A stretch of DNA of 50,932 nucleotides from Oscillospiraceae bacterium (GTDB lineage Bacteria > Bacillota > Clostridia > Oscillospirales > Oscillospiraceae). The first letter of the stretch is position 1, and each line of letters opens with the position of its first letter. The notes beneath the pieces were generated by a model, which made no database searches, was not told the DNA's origin, and saw nothing but the letters and a program-made list of their open reading frames with translations. The translations under genes and the position numbers were made by a program. The stretch is taken from NCBI GenBank assembly GCA_009776445.1, contig WRNV01000008.1:1-50932 (forward strand), in the 5' to 3' direction. Shown piece by piece: positions 15,639 to 24,492 of the stretch.

Positions 15639-16979
15639 TTGAAACAGCTTAAGCAAATAATAATCGCACCCCTGCTTGCGGCGCTGGCGATCATAGGCAT
15701 ATCGGGGTGCTTGCAAATCACAGCGGACGAACTGTATTCCCTGCCGCAAGTATCGGAGCAATACCGCAGGTTGCAACAGCATATTAACACTGTGCTCAGC
15801 CAAGGCGCGGAGTATTCCCCGCCAACAGGGGGTCCAAACAGACAATCTGTTCAGCTCGTGGATATAAATGGGGATGGGATCAACGAAGTCGTCGCTTTTT
15901 TTGCCTTTCCAATAGACAGCGCGCTACGGGTATATATTTTCAAAATGGTCGACGACGACTATATTGAAGCTGAGGTTATTACCGGAACCGGTTCCGCAAT
16001 TGAAAGCGTAAGGTACGCGGACATTGACGGCGATGGGGCTAACGAACTAATAATCGGCTGGCAAATGAGCGCGGCGCTTAAATATATGTCGGTCTACGCT
16101 ATCAGGGATTATCACGCCGTATTGTTGGGCGGGACGGAATATAACGTGTTGTCCGTAAGCGACATTGATGAAGACGGAATTGACGATATAATAGCGCTCC
16201 GTCTGCCGTCGCCTGAAACGGGCGCGGTCGCCGAGTTAATACATTTGATGGCGGACGGTGAGATAGTCAAGTCAGACACACGGCTGTCAAACGGCGTGGA
16301 TACGATATCACGCGTATCAGCGGGTATACTCATCGATGGCGTCCCAGCTATTTTCGTAGATAGCGAGGGTAGATTTGGCGATGGAACAATAGTGACCGAT
16401 ATATGCGTGATCAAAGACGGGAGCTTGAGGAATGTATCGCTCAAATGGCCAAGCGGCGTCAGCGAAGATACTGTCAGAAACCTCTATAACAGTTCTGATA
16501 TCAACAAGGAAGGCACGATCAAAGTGCCGATACCTAGACTGTTGCAACCGCAGTCGGAGACGCCGTATCACGCTATCGACTGGTATGCGTTCAACAGTTC
16601 AGGCCACAGCCGCCTGGCGCTAACGACGTTTCATAACAATAACGACGAATGGTTCCTGATTCTTCCACTCGACTGGCGTGGCACGGTTTCCGTACGAAGG
16701 GAGGACACAGTTTCCGGCGAGAGGACTGTCGTCTTTTCATATATCGTGAGTGAAGACGGGCCGTACAGGGATTTTTTGAAAATCCACAAGCTCACAGGAG
16801 ACATGGCAGAAGAACAGTCGACGCGTCCGGGACGGATTGTGCTGACGTCGGAGGGGGCAGCGATATACGCGTTTGAGTTGCTGGCGCCCCAAAACAGCTT
16901 TGGTTTGACATTCGATGAGGAATTGATTAAAGATAATTTTAGGTTAATGTATTCAGATTGGCTTTCGAGAGCGAATTAG
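15639..16979 (+). CDS. Secreted lipoprotein with FG-GAP/VCBS-like calcium-binding loops
   Basis: A 446-residue protein with a signal peptide and clear lipobox ISGC (Cys24), so it is anchored outside the membrane. Three Asp-rich loops resemble the calcium loops of integrin-type FG-GAP/VCBS repeats: DINGDGINEVV, DIDGDGANELI and DIDEDGIDDII, about 60 residues apart, suggesting at least three blades of a beta-propeller. The rest has no recognised motif. The TTG at 15639 was chosen because GGAGGAG ends 8 nt upstream; a TTG at 15633 is too close to it. The gene lies 62 bp upstream of a two-component system and may sense or signal with it, but that is an inference from position only. Confidence 0.75.
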   Translation: MKQLKQIIIAPLLAALAIIGISGCLQITADELYSLPQVSEQYRRLQQHINTVLSQGAEYSPPTGGPNRQSVQLVDINGDGINEVVAFFAFPIDSALRVYIFKMVDDDYIEAEVITGTGSAIESVRYADIDGDGANELIIGWQMSAALKYMSVYAIRDYHAVLLGGTEYNVLSVSDIDEDGIDDIIALRLPSPETGAVAELIHLMADGEIVKSDTRLSNGVDTISRVSAGILIDGVPAIFVDSEGRFGDGTIVTDICVIKDGSLRNVSLKWPSGVSEDTVRNLYNSSDINKEGTIKVPIPRLLQPQSETPYHAIDWYAFNSSGHSRLALTTFHNNNDEWFLILPLDWRGTVSVRREDTVSGERTVVFSYIVSEDGPYRDFLKIHKLTGDMAEEQSTRPGRIVLTSEGAAIYAFELLAPQNSFGLTFDEELIKDNFRLMYSDWLSRAN

Positions 16980-17041
16980 CGGTTAGCAGATAACAGCCGA
17001 AGCCTGGATAGCCCGAGAATATACGAAAGGAATTGTTTGCC

Positions 17042-17728
17042 ATGAAAAAAATTCTGGTGCTGGAAGATGAAACAAGCATTCGCAGTTTTGTGGTAATAAA
17101 CTTAAATCGCGCCGGTTATGAGGCAATAGAAGCGGGAACGGGGGCGGAAGCGTTTGAACTGCTCCGGATACATCCCGATATTAAAGTGGCGATACTGGAC
17201 ATCATGCTCCCGGACACGGATGGGTTTGAAGTTTGCAGGAAAATCCGCGCCGTCGATCCGCATATTGGCATTATAATGCTTACGGCAAGGACGCAGGAAA
17301 TGGACAAAGTGACAGGCCTGATGACGGGGGCGGACGACTATGTCACAAAACCATTTTCGCCGGCTGAACTGACAGCGCGAATCGACGCGCTTTTCAGAAG
17401 GACAGGTGCCGCTGGGCAAGTAGAAACCGGGGAAATCGCGCAGGGGCCTTTCCGTCTCAACACAAGGAACAGGTCGCTGGAAAAAGACGGCGTTCGAATT
17501 AAACTCACACAAGTGGAATACTCGATAATTAAAATGTTCATGGATAATCCGGGAAAGGCGCTCTCCCGCGAGGATATCATAAATACTGTGTGGGGCCGCG
17601 ACTATTTCGGCGAACTTAAAATAGCTGACGTGAACATCAGACGGCTGCGTATAAAGATAGAGGATGATCCGACAAATCCGACATATATAACGACTGTCTG
17701 GGGATATGGTTATAAGTGGGGATTATAA
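17042..17728 (+). CDS. OmpR/PhoB-family response regulator
   Basis: A 228-residue DNA-binding response regulator. The receiver domain (1-115) has the acidic pair in LEDE, the phosphorylated Asp53 in ILDIMLP, a Thr in MLTAR and Lys103 in VTKPFSP. The C-terminal winged helix (about 130-228) has the OmpR pattern LTQVEYSIIKMFMDNPGKALSR and ends TTVWGYGYKW. The ATG at 17042 was preferred to a TTG 9 bp upstream because the AAAGGA site is 10 nt before it. The cognate kinase gene starts 90 bp downstream. Confidence 0.92.
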   Translation: MKKILVLEDETSIRSFVVINLNRAGYEAIEAGTGAEAFELLRIHPDIKVAILDIMLPDTDGFEVCRKIRAVDPHIGIIMLTARTQEMDKVTGLMTGADDYVTKPFSPAELTARIDALFRRTGAAGQVETGEIAQGPFRLNTRNRSLEKDGVRIKLTQVEYSIIKMFMDNPGKALSREDIINTVWGRDYFGELKIADVNIRRLRIKIEDDPTNPTYITTVWGYGYKWGL

Positions 17729-17818
17729 CTGATCAAACTCGCATCGCTCGAGTAATCAGCGGGAGGCGCCGTACAGGCTAAGGATAAACGCGATATCAAA
17801 AACGGGATAACGATATGA

Positions 17819-19276
17819 TTGAAGGGTTGGCATTTGGCAGGGATTCTTGCGTACTTCACTAAAGGCTTGAGGCAGCGATGGCTCAGAGGTACAATGTTCG
17901 TCACGCTTGCGACGGTGATACTGGCTGTCGCGCTGTTTTCCGTCTTTATTTACAACTACTACTATTCGACAATCAGAACTGGATTGGAAGCGAAAGCCAG
18001 GACTATGACGGACTTTTTTGCCAATTATGTCGCAAGATCGTATACCGATTACTACAACAGCGCGTACAGGTACACCGAGACGTTTATGGAAGGGGACCGG
18101 CTTGAGTTGCAGTTTCTGGATGTTGACGGCAGTATAATGATATCCACGTCTACAATAACGTCGGGCATGGCGCCAAATACGCCGGATGTAGCCGAAGCTG
18201 TAGAGTCAAAGCGGATTTCAGCCTGGATAGGCAGACGAGCCGCCACCGGTGAGCGGATCATGGCGGCGTCGGCGCCAATGATTTACGCTACAGGCGAGGT
18301 TATTGGGGTGATGCGTTATGTTACCAGCCTCCGACTGGTTGACGGAAAAGTATTTCTGAGCATCCTTTCTGTAGTTGGGGGCGGGCTTGTTGTGCTTTTG
18401 CTTGTTTTTGTCTTAAATATTGTTTTTATACGTTCAGTAATAACGCCGGTAAGCGAAATCACGAAAGTTACGAAACGTATCGCGGAAGGCAGCTATGGTG
18501 TCCAGATTGAAAACAGTTTTCGTGACGAGATCGGCGAAATGGTTGGGTCGATCAATGAAATGTCGTTCAAAGTAGCGCAGACGGAAAAGATGCAGACCGA
18601 ATTTATATCGTCGATATCGCATGAGCTCAGGACGCCTCTGACGGCAATAACCGGTTGGGGGGAGACGCTGATATACGACGAGCAGTTGGATGAAGAATCA
18701 AAACGCGGGATAGCGATAATACTGAAAGAAGCACGGCGTCTTACGAAAATGGTTGAGGAATTGCTCGAATTCACACGGATGGAAGATGGGCGATTCACAT
18801 TGAACATAGAAATGATAGATATCGCGGCTGAGCTCGAAGATGCCATATTCACCTTCCGAGAGTTACTGCACCAAGATGAGCTTGAGTTCAGTTACGAGTC
18901 CGAAATGGACGAAGCGCCGCTCATTCCGGGCGACCCGAACAGGCTAAAGCAGGTATTCCTGAACTTGTTTGACAATGCAGTAAAATATGGCCGCGACGGA
19001 AAACGCATCGAGGTATCGATTGTGATGGAAGGCGTTTTTGCCAAAATATGCATCCGAGACTATGGTCCCGGCGTACCGGAAGACGAAATTGAGAATATTA
19101 AAATGAAATTCTACAAAGGTAGCAATTCAAAGGAACGCGGAAGTGGAATTGGCCTTGCTGTGTGTGAAGAAATAGTAAAGTACCATGGCGGGAGCATGGA
19201 GCTGTCAAATCCCGAAGACGGTGGTTTCCTTGTAACGATCCGCCTACCGGCGAGTAATATGGTAGTTGACAGTTGA
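17819..19276 (+). CDS. Membrane sensor histidine kinase (HAMP, HisKA, HATPase_c)
   Basis: A 485-residue kinase paired with the preceding regulator. TM1 spans about 26-46, an extracytoplasmic sensor domain about 47-175 with no recognised family, TM2 about 178-202, then HAMP (about 203-255), HisKA with the phospho-acceptor His268 in SISHELRTPLTAITGWGE, and the ATPase domain with N box NLFDNAVKYG, G1 DYGPGVP and G2 GSGIGLAV. The arrangement is that of PhoR/ResE-like kinases. The start is a TTG at 17819 with only a weak ribosome site; the true start could be slightly downstream. The signal sensed is unknown; the upstream lipoprotein is a possible partner. Confidence 0.9.
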   Translation: MKGWHLAGILAYFTKGLRQRWLRGTMFVTLATVILAVALFSVFIYNYYYSTIRTGLEAKARTMTDFFANYVARSYTDYYNSAYRYTETFMEGDRLELQFLDVDGSIMISTSTITSGMAPNTPDVAEAVESKRISAWIGRRAATGERIMAASAPMIYATGEVIGVMRYVTSLRLVDGKVFLSILSVVGGGLVVLLLVFVLNIVFIRSVITPVSEITKVTKRIAEGSYGVQIENSFRDEIGEMVGSINEMSFKVAQTEKMQTEFISSISHELRTPLTAITGWGETLIYDEQLDEESKRGIAIILKEARRLTKMVEELLEFTRMEDGRFTLNIEMIDIAAELEDAIFTFRELLHQDELEFSYESEMDEAPLIPGDPNRLKQVFLNLFDNAVKYGRDGKRIEVSIVMEGVFAKICIRDYGPGVPEDEIENIKMKFYKGSNSKERGSGIGLAVCEEIVKYHGGSMELSNPEDGGFLVTIRLPASNMVVDS

Positions 19277-19333
19277 CAGATATTAAGACTAAATATTGCG
19301 ACTAAATATGAAACGAAAGGTCAGATAACAAAG

Positions 19334-20425
19334 ATGAATGAAGAAAAAGCTAATGGAGGCACTAAGGACGAAAATATACAAGGCGAAAATATTCAGGACG
19401 AAAATATACAGGGCGAAGCGCTAAAAGACGAAGCGCTAAAAGACGAAGCGTCACAAGACGAGAACGCGGGGAGCGAAGGCACGAAGAACGCAACGAGCAA
19501 AGAGTTCCGCACTTCGATCGGTGGACAAGCGCTTCTGGAAGGTATAATGATGCGAGGGCCCAAAAAGCAGGCTATCGTCGTTCGTACGAAGGATGGATTT
19601 GTCACAAAGACTGAAGAATTAAAACTGCTTAAGGAAAAGCATCCGATAGTCGGATTTGTTTTCATACGGGGCGTTGTAAACTTCGTAAGTTCCATGGCGA
19701 TAGGGATGCGCGCCATAATGTTTTCAGCCGAGCAAATACCAGAAGAAGAGCAAGGCGAACCTTCACGGTTCGATCAATGGGTTGAAAAGCGGATAGGAAA
19801 TGAAAAGGCGGAAAAAATACTCATCATATTCGCTCTAATCCTCGGAATTGCAATATCGGTAGGGTTGTTTATGCTGCTCCCAACAGTTTTAACAGGGCTG
19901 ATTACAAATTTCGTGTCGCATCGCATCCTTAGAAATCTGATAGAAGGAGCGCTTCGTATTACTATATTCCTCTTGTATATGTGGCTTGCGACGCGGCTCG
20001 AAGAGATGAAACGGATGTGGGGATACCACGGCGCGGAGCATAAGGCAATATTCTGCTATGAAAAGTGCCTCCCGCTTACAGTTGAGAATGTCAGGACGCA
20101 ATCAAGGCTGCACCCACGTTGTGGGACGAGTTTTCTTTTCATAGTCATGCTTGTGAGCATACTGGTATTTTCATTCACAGGCTGGAGCAACATCTGGATA
20201 CGCATAGGATTCAGGTTGGCGCTGATCCCGGTCGTCGTCGGGATAAGCTATGAGATAATTAAACTTGCCGGCAGATATGACAACATCCTGACAAAAATAG
20301 TATCCGCGCCGGGAAAAGCCTTGCAGAGGCTGACAACACGCGAACCGGACGATGAGATGATAGAAACCGCGATAGAGGCTCTGGCTTTAGTCATACCAGA
20401 AAACGCCAGCGACGCGGAGTGGTGA
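19334..20425 (+). CDS. DUF1385 membrane protein (YqhQ family) with an N-terminal pentapeptide repeat
   Basis: A 363-residue protein of the YqhQ/DUF1385 family, a conserved Firmicutes membrane protein of uncertain function. The family core begins at about residue 56 with the pattern SIGGQALLEGIMMRGPKKQA and includes WGYHGAEHKAIFCYE (about 231-245) and SRLHPRCGTSF. Hydrophobic segments are near 160-185, 190-220 and 270-310. The first 50 residues are a non-family extension with seven pentapeptides of the type DENIQ, GENIQ, DEALK (12-46), very acidic and probably disordered. prmC follows after 32 bp, a common pairing in Clostridia. Confidence 0.87.
   Translation: MNEEKANGGTKDENIQGENIQDENIQGEALKDEALKDEASQDENAGSEGTKNATSKEFRTSIGGQALLEGIMMRGPKKQAIVVRTKDGFVTKTEELKLLKEKHPIVGFVFIRGVVNFVSSMAIGMRAIMFSAEQIPEEEQGEPSRFDQWVEKRIGNEKAEKILIIFALILGIAISVGLFMLLPTVLTGLITNFVSHRILRNLIEGALRITIFLLYMWLATRLEEMKRMWGYHGAEHKAIFCYEKCLPLTVENVRTQSRLHPRCGTSFLFIVMLVSILVFSFTGWSNIWIRIGFRLALIPVVVGISYEIIKLAGRYDNILTKIVSAPGKALQRLTTREPDDEMIETAIEALALVIPENASDAEW
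19367..19471 (+). repeat. 15-bp tandem repeat encoding acidic pentapeptides
   Basis: Seven 15-bp units: DENIQ, GENIQ, DENIQ, GEALK, DEALK, DEASQ, DENAG. Two units in the middle (GCGCTAAAAGACGAA) are identical in sequence, which suggests recent duplication. Confidence 0.85.
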
Positions 20426-20457
20426 TTGCGAAATGACAGCGCGCGGAGAGAAAACGC

Positions 20458-21318
20458 ATGGTAACGTACAATGAAATCTATCTAGAAACGCGGCGGAAAC
20501 TGCGAGCGGCGGGAATTACAGCCCATGACCTTGAAGCGAGGTTGTTGGTCGCGTACGCTGCGGGGAAGACGCGCGAGGAGCTGCTGAAATTAAGTAGACT
20601 CTATGTCACGGACCAATCGCTGGTGAAATGCGTTGACGATATGGTCAGCCGTAGGCTTGGAGGCGAACCTGTTGCCTATATTGTCGGGGAATGGGAATTT
20701 TACGGTGTCCCGATAACTGTAAACGAATCGGTCCTGATACCGCGAGTCGATACGGAACTGCTGGCTGGAGAAGCTATCAGGCTGATGAAGCGGCGCGCCG
20801 GGCAGACCAGGCTGGTCGACCTTTGCGCCGGAAGCGGGTGTATAGGTCTCGCGGTAGCGGCTAACGTCCCGAGCTGCAGGGTCGTGTTAGCCGACAACTC
20901 GGATCAGGCGCTAGTAATATGCAGAGCGAATATGCGAAGGAATAACCTTAGCCGAAATGTAGCGGCTATCGTAGCGGATGCACTGGATCCGCCACCTACG
21001 TTGCTTGGGATGTTTGACGCCATTGTCTGCAACCCGCCATATATCCCGACAGGAGAACTCAAAGACCTCGAACCATCGGTCGCCGAGTATGAGCCGCTCG
21101 CGGCGCTGGACGGAGGTCCGGACGGCTTATATTATTTCCGAGCTGTAACGACAAATTGGCTTGTCTTGCTAAAACAAGGAGGACACCTCGCCTTCGAGTG
21201 CGGAGCGGGGCAATCGGATGCTGTAAGGGAGATATTGCGCGATGGCGGATTGCGCAATATAAAAACGCTTGTGGACACGCTGGGAATAGAGCGCGTCGTC
21301 GTGGGGGAAATGAAATAA
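20458..21318 (+). CDS. prmC: Release factor glutamine methyltransferase PrmC
   Basis: PrmC (HemK) methylates the glutamine of the GGQ motif in release factors. The 286-residue protein has the N-terminal helical domain (1-85, with LEARLLVAYAAGKTREEL), the SAM-binding motif VDLCAGSGCIGLAVA (about 120-134) and the catalytic NPPYIP (about 192-197), followed by EPLAALDGGPDGLYYFRAV. A GGAG lies 8 nt before the ATG. Clostridia often have prfA next to it; here the next gene is recA. Confidence 0.95.
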   Translation: MVTYNEIYLETRRKLRAAGITAHDLEARLLVAYAAGKTREELLKLSRLYVTDQSLVKCVDDMVSRRLGGEPVAYIVGEWEFYGVPITVNESVLIPRVDTELLAGEAIRLMKRRAGQTRLVDLCAGSGCIGLAVAANVPSCRVVLADNSDQALVICRANMRRNNLSRNVAAIVADALDPPPTLLGMFDAIVCNPPYIPTGELKDLEPSVAEYEPLAALDGGPDGLYYFRAVTTNWLVLLKQGGHLAFECGAGQSDAVREILRDGGLRNIKTLVDTLGIERVVVGEMK

Positions 21319-21323
21319 TAGGC

Positions 21324-21353
21324 TACTATTCAGTTGCAAAAATAGTATATAAT
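21324..21353 (+). promoter_or_regulatory. Possible recA control region: dyad and -10 box
   Basis: An inverted repeat TACTATT (21324-21330) and AATAGTA (21341-21347) with a 10-bp spacer lies directly before a TATAAT (21348-21353), 23 bp upstream of the recA ATG. No good -35 element and no standard Gram-positive LexA box (GAAC-N4-GTTC) are present. Confidence 0.3.
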
Positions 21354-21375
21354 AATATAACTGGAGGGTTAGATA

Positions 21376-22470
21376 ATGGCGGAGAAGAAAAAATATGTCC
21401 CTGCCATCCCGGCCGAGGACAAAAAGAAGGCGCTTGATACGGCGATCTTGCAAATTGAGAAAAATCATGGAAAAGGTTCGATCATGCGACTTGGTGATAG
21501 ACAAGCGGTAAACGTCGACGCCGTATCGACTGGATCGATAGCTCTCGACTTTGCGCTTGGGATCGGCGGCGTACCCAAGGGTAGGATAATTGAGATATTT
21601 GGCCCCGAATCTTCGGGAAAAACGACACTTGCGCTGCATATCATAGCGGAAGTACAGAAAACAGGGGGGGAGGCGGCGTTTATTGACGCGGAGCACGCTC
21701 TCGAACCCGCGTATGCCCGCGCTCTCGGGGTAGATATCGACAATTTGCTCATATCGCAACCGGATATGGGCGACGATGCGCTCGCGATCACGGAGCTGCT
21801 CGTGCGTTCAGGGGCGGTCGACGTCGTGGTAATTGACTCCGTCGCCGCACTGGTACCGCGAAGCGAGGTGGAAGGTGATATTGGCGACAGCAGCGTCGGC
21901 GTAGTAGCCAGGCTCATGTCGCAGGCGCTGCGCAAATTGGCGGGATCGATATCGAGGACGAATTGCATAGTTATATTTATTAATCAATTGCGCGAGAAAA
22001 TAGGGGTCATGTACGGCAACCCGGAGACGACGCCGGGTGGCCGCGCGCTTAAATACTTTGCCAGCGTCAGGATCGACGTGCGCCGCTCCGAATACCTGAA
22101 AGCGGGTTCGGAGCATATTGGAAACCGCACTAAGGCGAAAATAGTGAAGAATAAAGTAGCGCCTCCTTTCAGGGAAGCTGAATTTGATATTATGTTTGGC
22201 GAAGGGATATCAAAGTTTGGAGAACTTATTGATCTCGGGGTCAAACTTGGCCTGATAGAGAAAGGCGGTTCTTGGTACACAATCGGCGAAACGCGGTTCC
22301 AGGGGCGAGATAATTTGAAGGATTATTTGAAAGAACACCCGGACGTCGCTGACGAACTCGAAGCGCAAATACGCCGCGACTCGCAAAAACTGATGTCCCC
22401 ACAGGAAAAAATAGCAGCGGTGGCGGCTGGACGCGCGGTCGATGAGCGAGCCGAAAATTTTGATGAATAA
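21376..22470 (+). CDS. recA: Recombinase RecA
   Basis: RecA forms filaments on single-stranded DNA, catalyses strand exchange and stimulates LexA self-cleavage. The 364 residues carry Walker [10 protein letters not shown] (about 76-84), [13 protein letters not shown] (Walker B), the L1 region [41 protein letters not shown] and the C-terminal domain. A TGGAGG site lies 9 nt before the ATG. The stop codon overlaps the recX start by 1 bp, so RecX and RecA are coexpressed. Confidence 0.98.
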   Translation: MAEKKKYVPAIPAEDKKKALDTAILQIEKNHGKGSIMRLGDRQAVNVDAVSTGSIALDFALGIGGVPKGRIIEIFGPESSGKTTLALHIIAEVQKTGGEAAFIDAEHALEPAYARALGVDIDNLLISQPDMGDDALAITELLVRSGAVDVVVIDSVAALVPRSEVEGDIGDSSVGVVARLMSQALRKLAGSISRTNCIVIFINQLREKIGVMYGNPETTPGGRALKYFASVRIDVRRSEYLKAGSEHIGNRTKAKIVKNKVAPPFREAEFDIMFGEGISKFGELIDLGVKLGLIEKGGSWYTIGETRFQGRDNLKDYLKEHPDVADELEAQIRRDSQKLMSPQEKIAAVAAGRAVDERAENFDE

Positions 22471-23099
22471 TGGTAATTGAGGAAATAACGCAAACCAAGA
22501 ATAAACCCGGATGGTTTACCGCCCTTTTTGAGGATGGGACGGTAATTAAGGTGAGCGTCGAGCAGTTAGCTGATTATGGATTGTATCAAGGTCTTGAGTT
22601 ACCGGATGACGAGTATAGGCGGCTGCGCGCGGAGCTGGAGTTTGGCGCTTCTAAAACCAGGGCTTTGCGTATATTGGGAAGCCGTACTTATTCGTCTAGA
22701 GAAATTGAAAGACGTCTGACTAACAAAGGAGAATCCCGGGAGACAGCCGCGAGGACGGTTCAGTGGCTTGAGGAAATAGGGGCGATAAACGACAAAGAAT
22801 ACGCGGCGTCGATAGTTGAACACTACCGTTCGAAAGGATATGGGCTTGCCAAGATCAGGGAAGAACTTTTCCGGCGTGGTATACCTGGCGACATATGGGA
22901 CGAGGCTATAGGTGACTTTGAAATCGCGACTGACGCCACGCTTGATTTCCTCATGAAAAAGCTGAGTGGCAGCCGTGAAAATTCAGAACAACGCGTAGCG
23001 ATAAACGCGCTTCGCGCGAGGGGTTTCAGTTATGAGGACGCGCAGGAGGTTTGGCGCAAATACATGGAAAATACCGAAGAAATTGAAAATGAACAGTAG
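22470..23099 (+). CDS. recX: Regulatory protein RecX
   Basis: RecX binds RecA filaments and limits their activity. The 209-residue protein has three-helix repeats typical of the family: KTRALRILGSRTYSSREIERRLTNKG (about 65-90), the repeat VQWLEEIGAINDKEYAASIVEHYRSKGYGLAKIREELFRRGI, and a third near the C-terminus (INALRARGFSYEDAQEVW). The first ~55 residues are the variable N-terminal extension found in Firmicutes RecX. The ATG uses the last base of the recA stop, and rimO begins within its last 11 bp. Confidence 0.9.
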   Translation: MVIEEITQTKNKPGWFTALFEDGTVIKVSVEQLADYGLYQGLELPDDEYRRLRAELEFGASKTRALRILGSRTYSSREIERRLTNKGESRETAARTVQWLEEIGAINDKEYAASIVEHYRSKGYGLAKIREELFRRGIPGDIWDEAIGDFEIATDATLDFLMKKLSGSRENSEQRVAINALRARGFSYEDAQEVWRKYMENTEEIENEQ

Positions 23100-24408
23100 A
23101 ATCGGGATAATATCTCTTGGATGCGCGAAGAACCTTGTAAACACGGAACAAATGATGTTTCTTCTAAGTGAAGCGGGGTTTTACGTCTCCGGCGATATTA
23201 CTAATGCGGACGCTGTGATCGTAAATACATGCGGATTTATTGAAAGCGCAAAGATGGAAGCCATAGATACTATTCTTGAGCTGGGCCGAGCCAAGGATGA
23301 AGGCAGGATCGGCAAGATAATCGTAGCGGGATGTCTGGCTGAAAGATACAAAGACGAGGTAATGGCACAGTTGCCTGAAATAGACTGCCTGGTCGGCGTC
23401 GGTAGCTTTGGAAAAATCGTCGACGCGCTCCAAGCAACGCTACACGGCGACGACAAGCCCGCAACGTTTGGAGATATAAACGCTCCGTTGAACGAAATAG
23501 ACAGAATCATTACAACTTCACCTGCTTGGGCATATTTAAAAATAGCAGAAGGATGCGACAACCGGTGCGCGTACTGCATTATCCCCGATATTAGAGGTCG
23601 TTTTCGTAGTAGGCCGGTTGAAAAAATCATTGAAGAAGCGAGAGAACTGACGGATCGCGGGATAAAAGAACTCATTGTCGTTGCCCAAGACGTGACGAGA
23701 TACGGCTTGGACTTATACGGGAAAAGAAGCCTAGTAAGCCTTCTAAAAGAGTTATGCGGCATCGACGCCCTAAGGTGGATAAGGTTACACTATCTATATC
23801 CTGATGAAATCGACGAGGAACTTATTGATATTATCGCAAATAGTGATAAAATAGTAAAGTACATAGACATTCCAATCCAACATATCAACGATAGAATTTT
23901 ACGAAAAATGAACCGTCGCTATACGGGCGGAGAGGTGCAGGCACTGCTGAGGAAACTACGTGGGCGGATTCCAGGAGTGGTTATAAGGACAAGCGTCATA
24001 GCGGGGCTTCCCGGAGAAGGCGAGGAGGAGTTTGAGCAACTGAGCGAATTCCTCGCCGAGGCGAAGATAGAACGCGCTGGGGTTTTCGAGTATTCGCCTG
24101 AGGAAGGGACGACAGCAGCTCTTATGGACAAGCCGGACTCGGATACGGCAGCGAGCAGGGCACAACAGCTAGTAGACATACAGTCGTGCGTAATGGATCA
24201 GTTCAATGAAAACCGAATCGGGAGCACAACGGCTGTCTTGATAGAAGGCAGAGAAGACTCTCAGTACTACGGGCGAAGTTTTGCCGAATCGCCAGATGTG
24301 GACGGTTGGATCAGGGTAAATGGCAATAGTTTAGCGATCGGAGAATTTGTCGACGTCCATATAACAAGCGTAGAAAACGGGGAACCAATCGGAGAAATTC
24401 AAAAATAG
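23089..24408 (+). CDS. rimO: Ribosomal protein S12 methylthiotransferase RimO
   Basis: Radical-SAM enzyme that methylthiolates Asp88 of ribosomal protein S12. 439 residues: the N-terminal UPF0004 domain with LGCAKNLVNTEQM (Cys12) and further iron-sulfur cysteines in VNTCGFIE and VAGCLAER, the radical-SAM cluster motif C-x3-C-x2-C at Cys156, 160, 163 (GCDNRCAYCIIP), and a C-terminal TRAM domain (about 375-437). The stretch AYCIIPDIRGRFRSRP separates RimO from MiaB. The ATG at 23089 was chosen because the domain begins there; an upstream in-frame ATG at 23032 would add 19 unrelated residues inside recX. Confidence 0.95.
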   Translation: MNSRIGIISLGCAKNLVNTEQMMFLLSEAGFYVSGDITNADAVIVNTCGFIESAKMEAIDTILELGRAKDEGRIGKIIVAGCLAERYKDEVMAQLPEIDCLVGVGSFGKIVDALQATLHGDDKPATFGDINAPLNEIDRIITTSPAWAYLKIAEGCDNRCAYCIIPDIRGRFRSRPVEKIIEEARELTDRGIKELIVVAQDVTRYGLDLYGKRSLVSLLKELCGIDALRWIRLHYLYPDEIDEELIDIIANSDKIVKYIDIPIQHINDRILRKMNRRYTGGEVQALLRKLRGRIPGVVIRTSVIAGLPGEGEEEFEQLSEFLAEAKIERAGVFEYSPEEGTTAALMDKPDSDTAASRAQQLVDIQSCVMDQFNENRIGSTTAVLIEGREDSQYYGRSFAESPDVDGWIRVNGNSLAIGEFVDVHITSVENGEPIGEIQK

Positions 24409-24420
24409 CGATTAGTAGCC

Positions 24421-24475
24421 AGTAGAAAGTAGAAGGTAGTTAATTGTTAACTGTTAATTGTTAATTGTTAATTAG
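24421..24475. repeat. Short AT-rich tandem repeat between rimO and pgsA
   Basis: AGTAGAAAGTAGAAGGTAG-like purine repeats are followed by about four TTAATTG/TTAACTG heptamers, ending at an in-frame TAA for the pgsA frame. This is simple-sequence spacer with no evident dyad or promoter. Confidence 0.6.
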
Positions 24476-24492
24476 CGAAGGGGGCGACCGCG

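Noticed and set aside
21169..21759. 196-codon minus-strand frame over the prmC-recA junction
   Set aside because: It spans two confident plus-strand genes and the recA promoter; no family resemblance.
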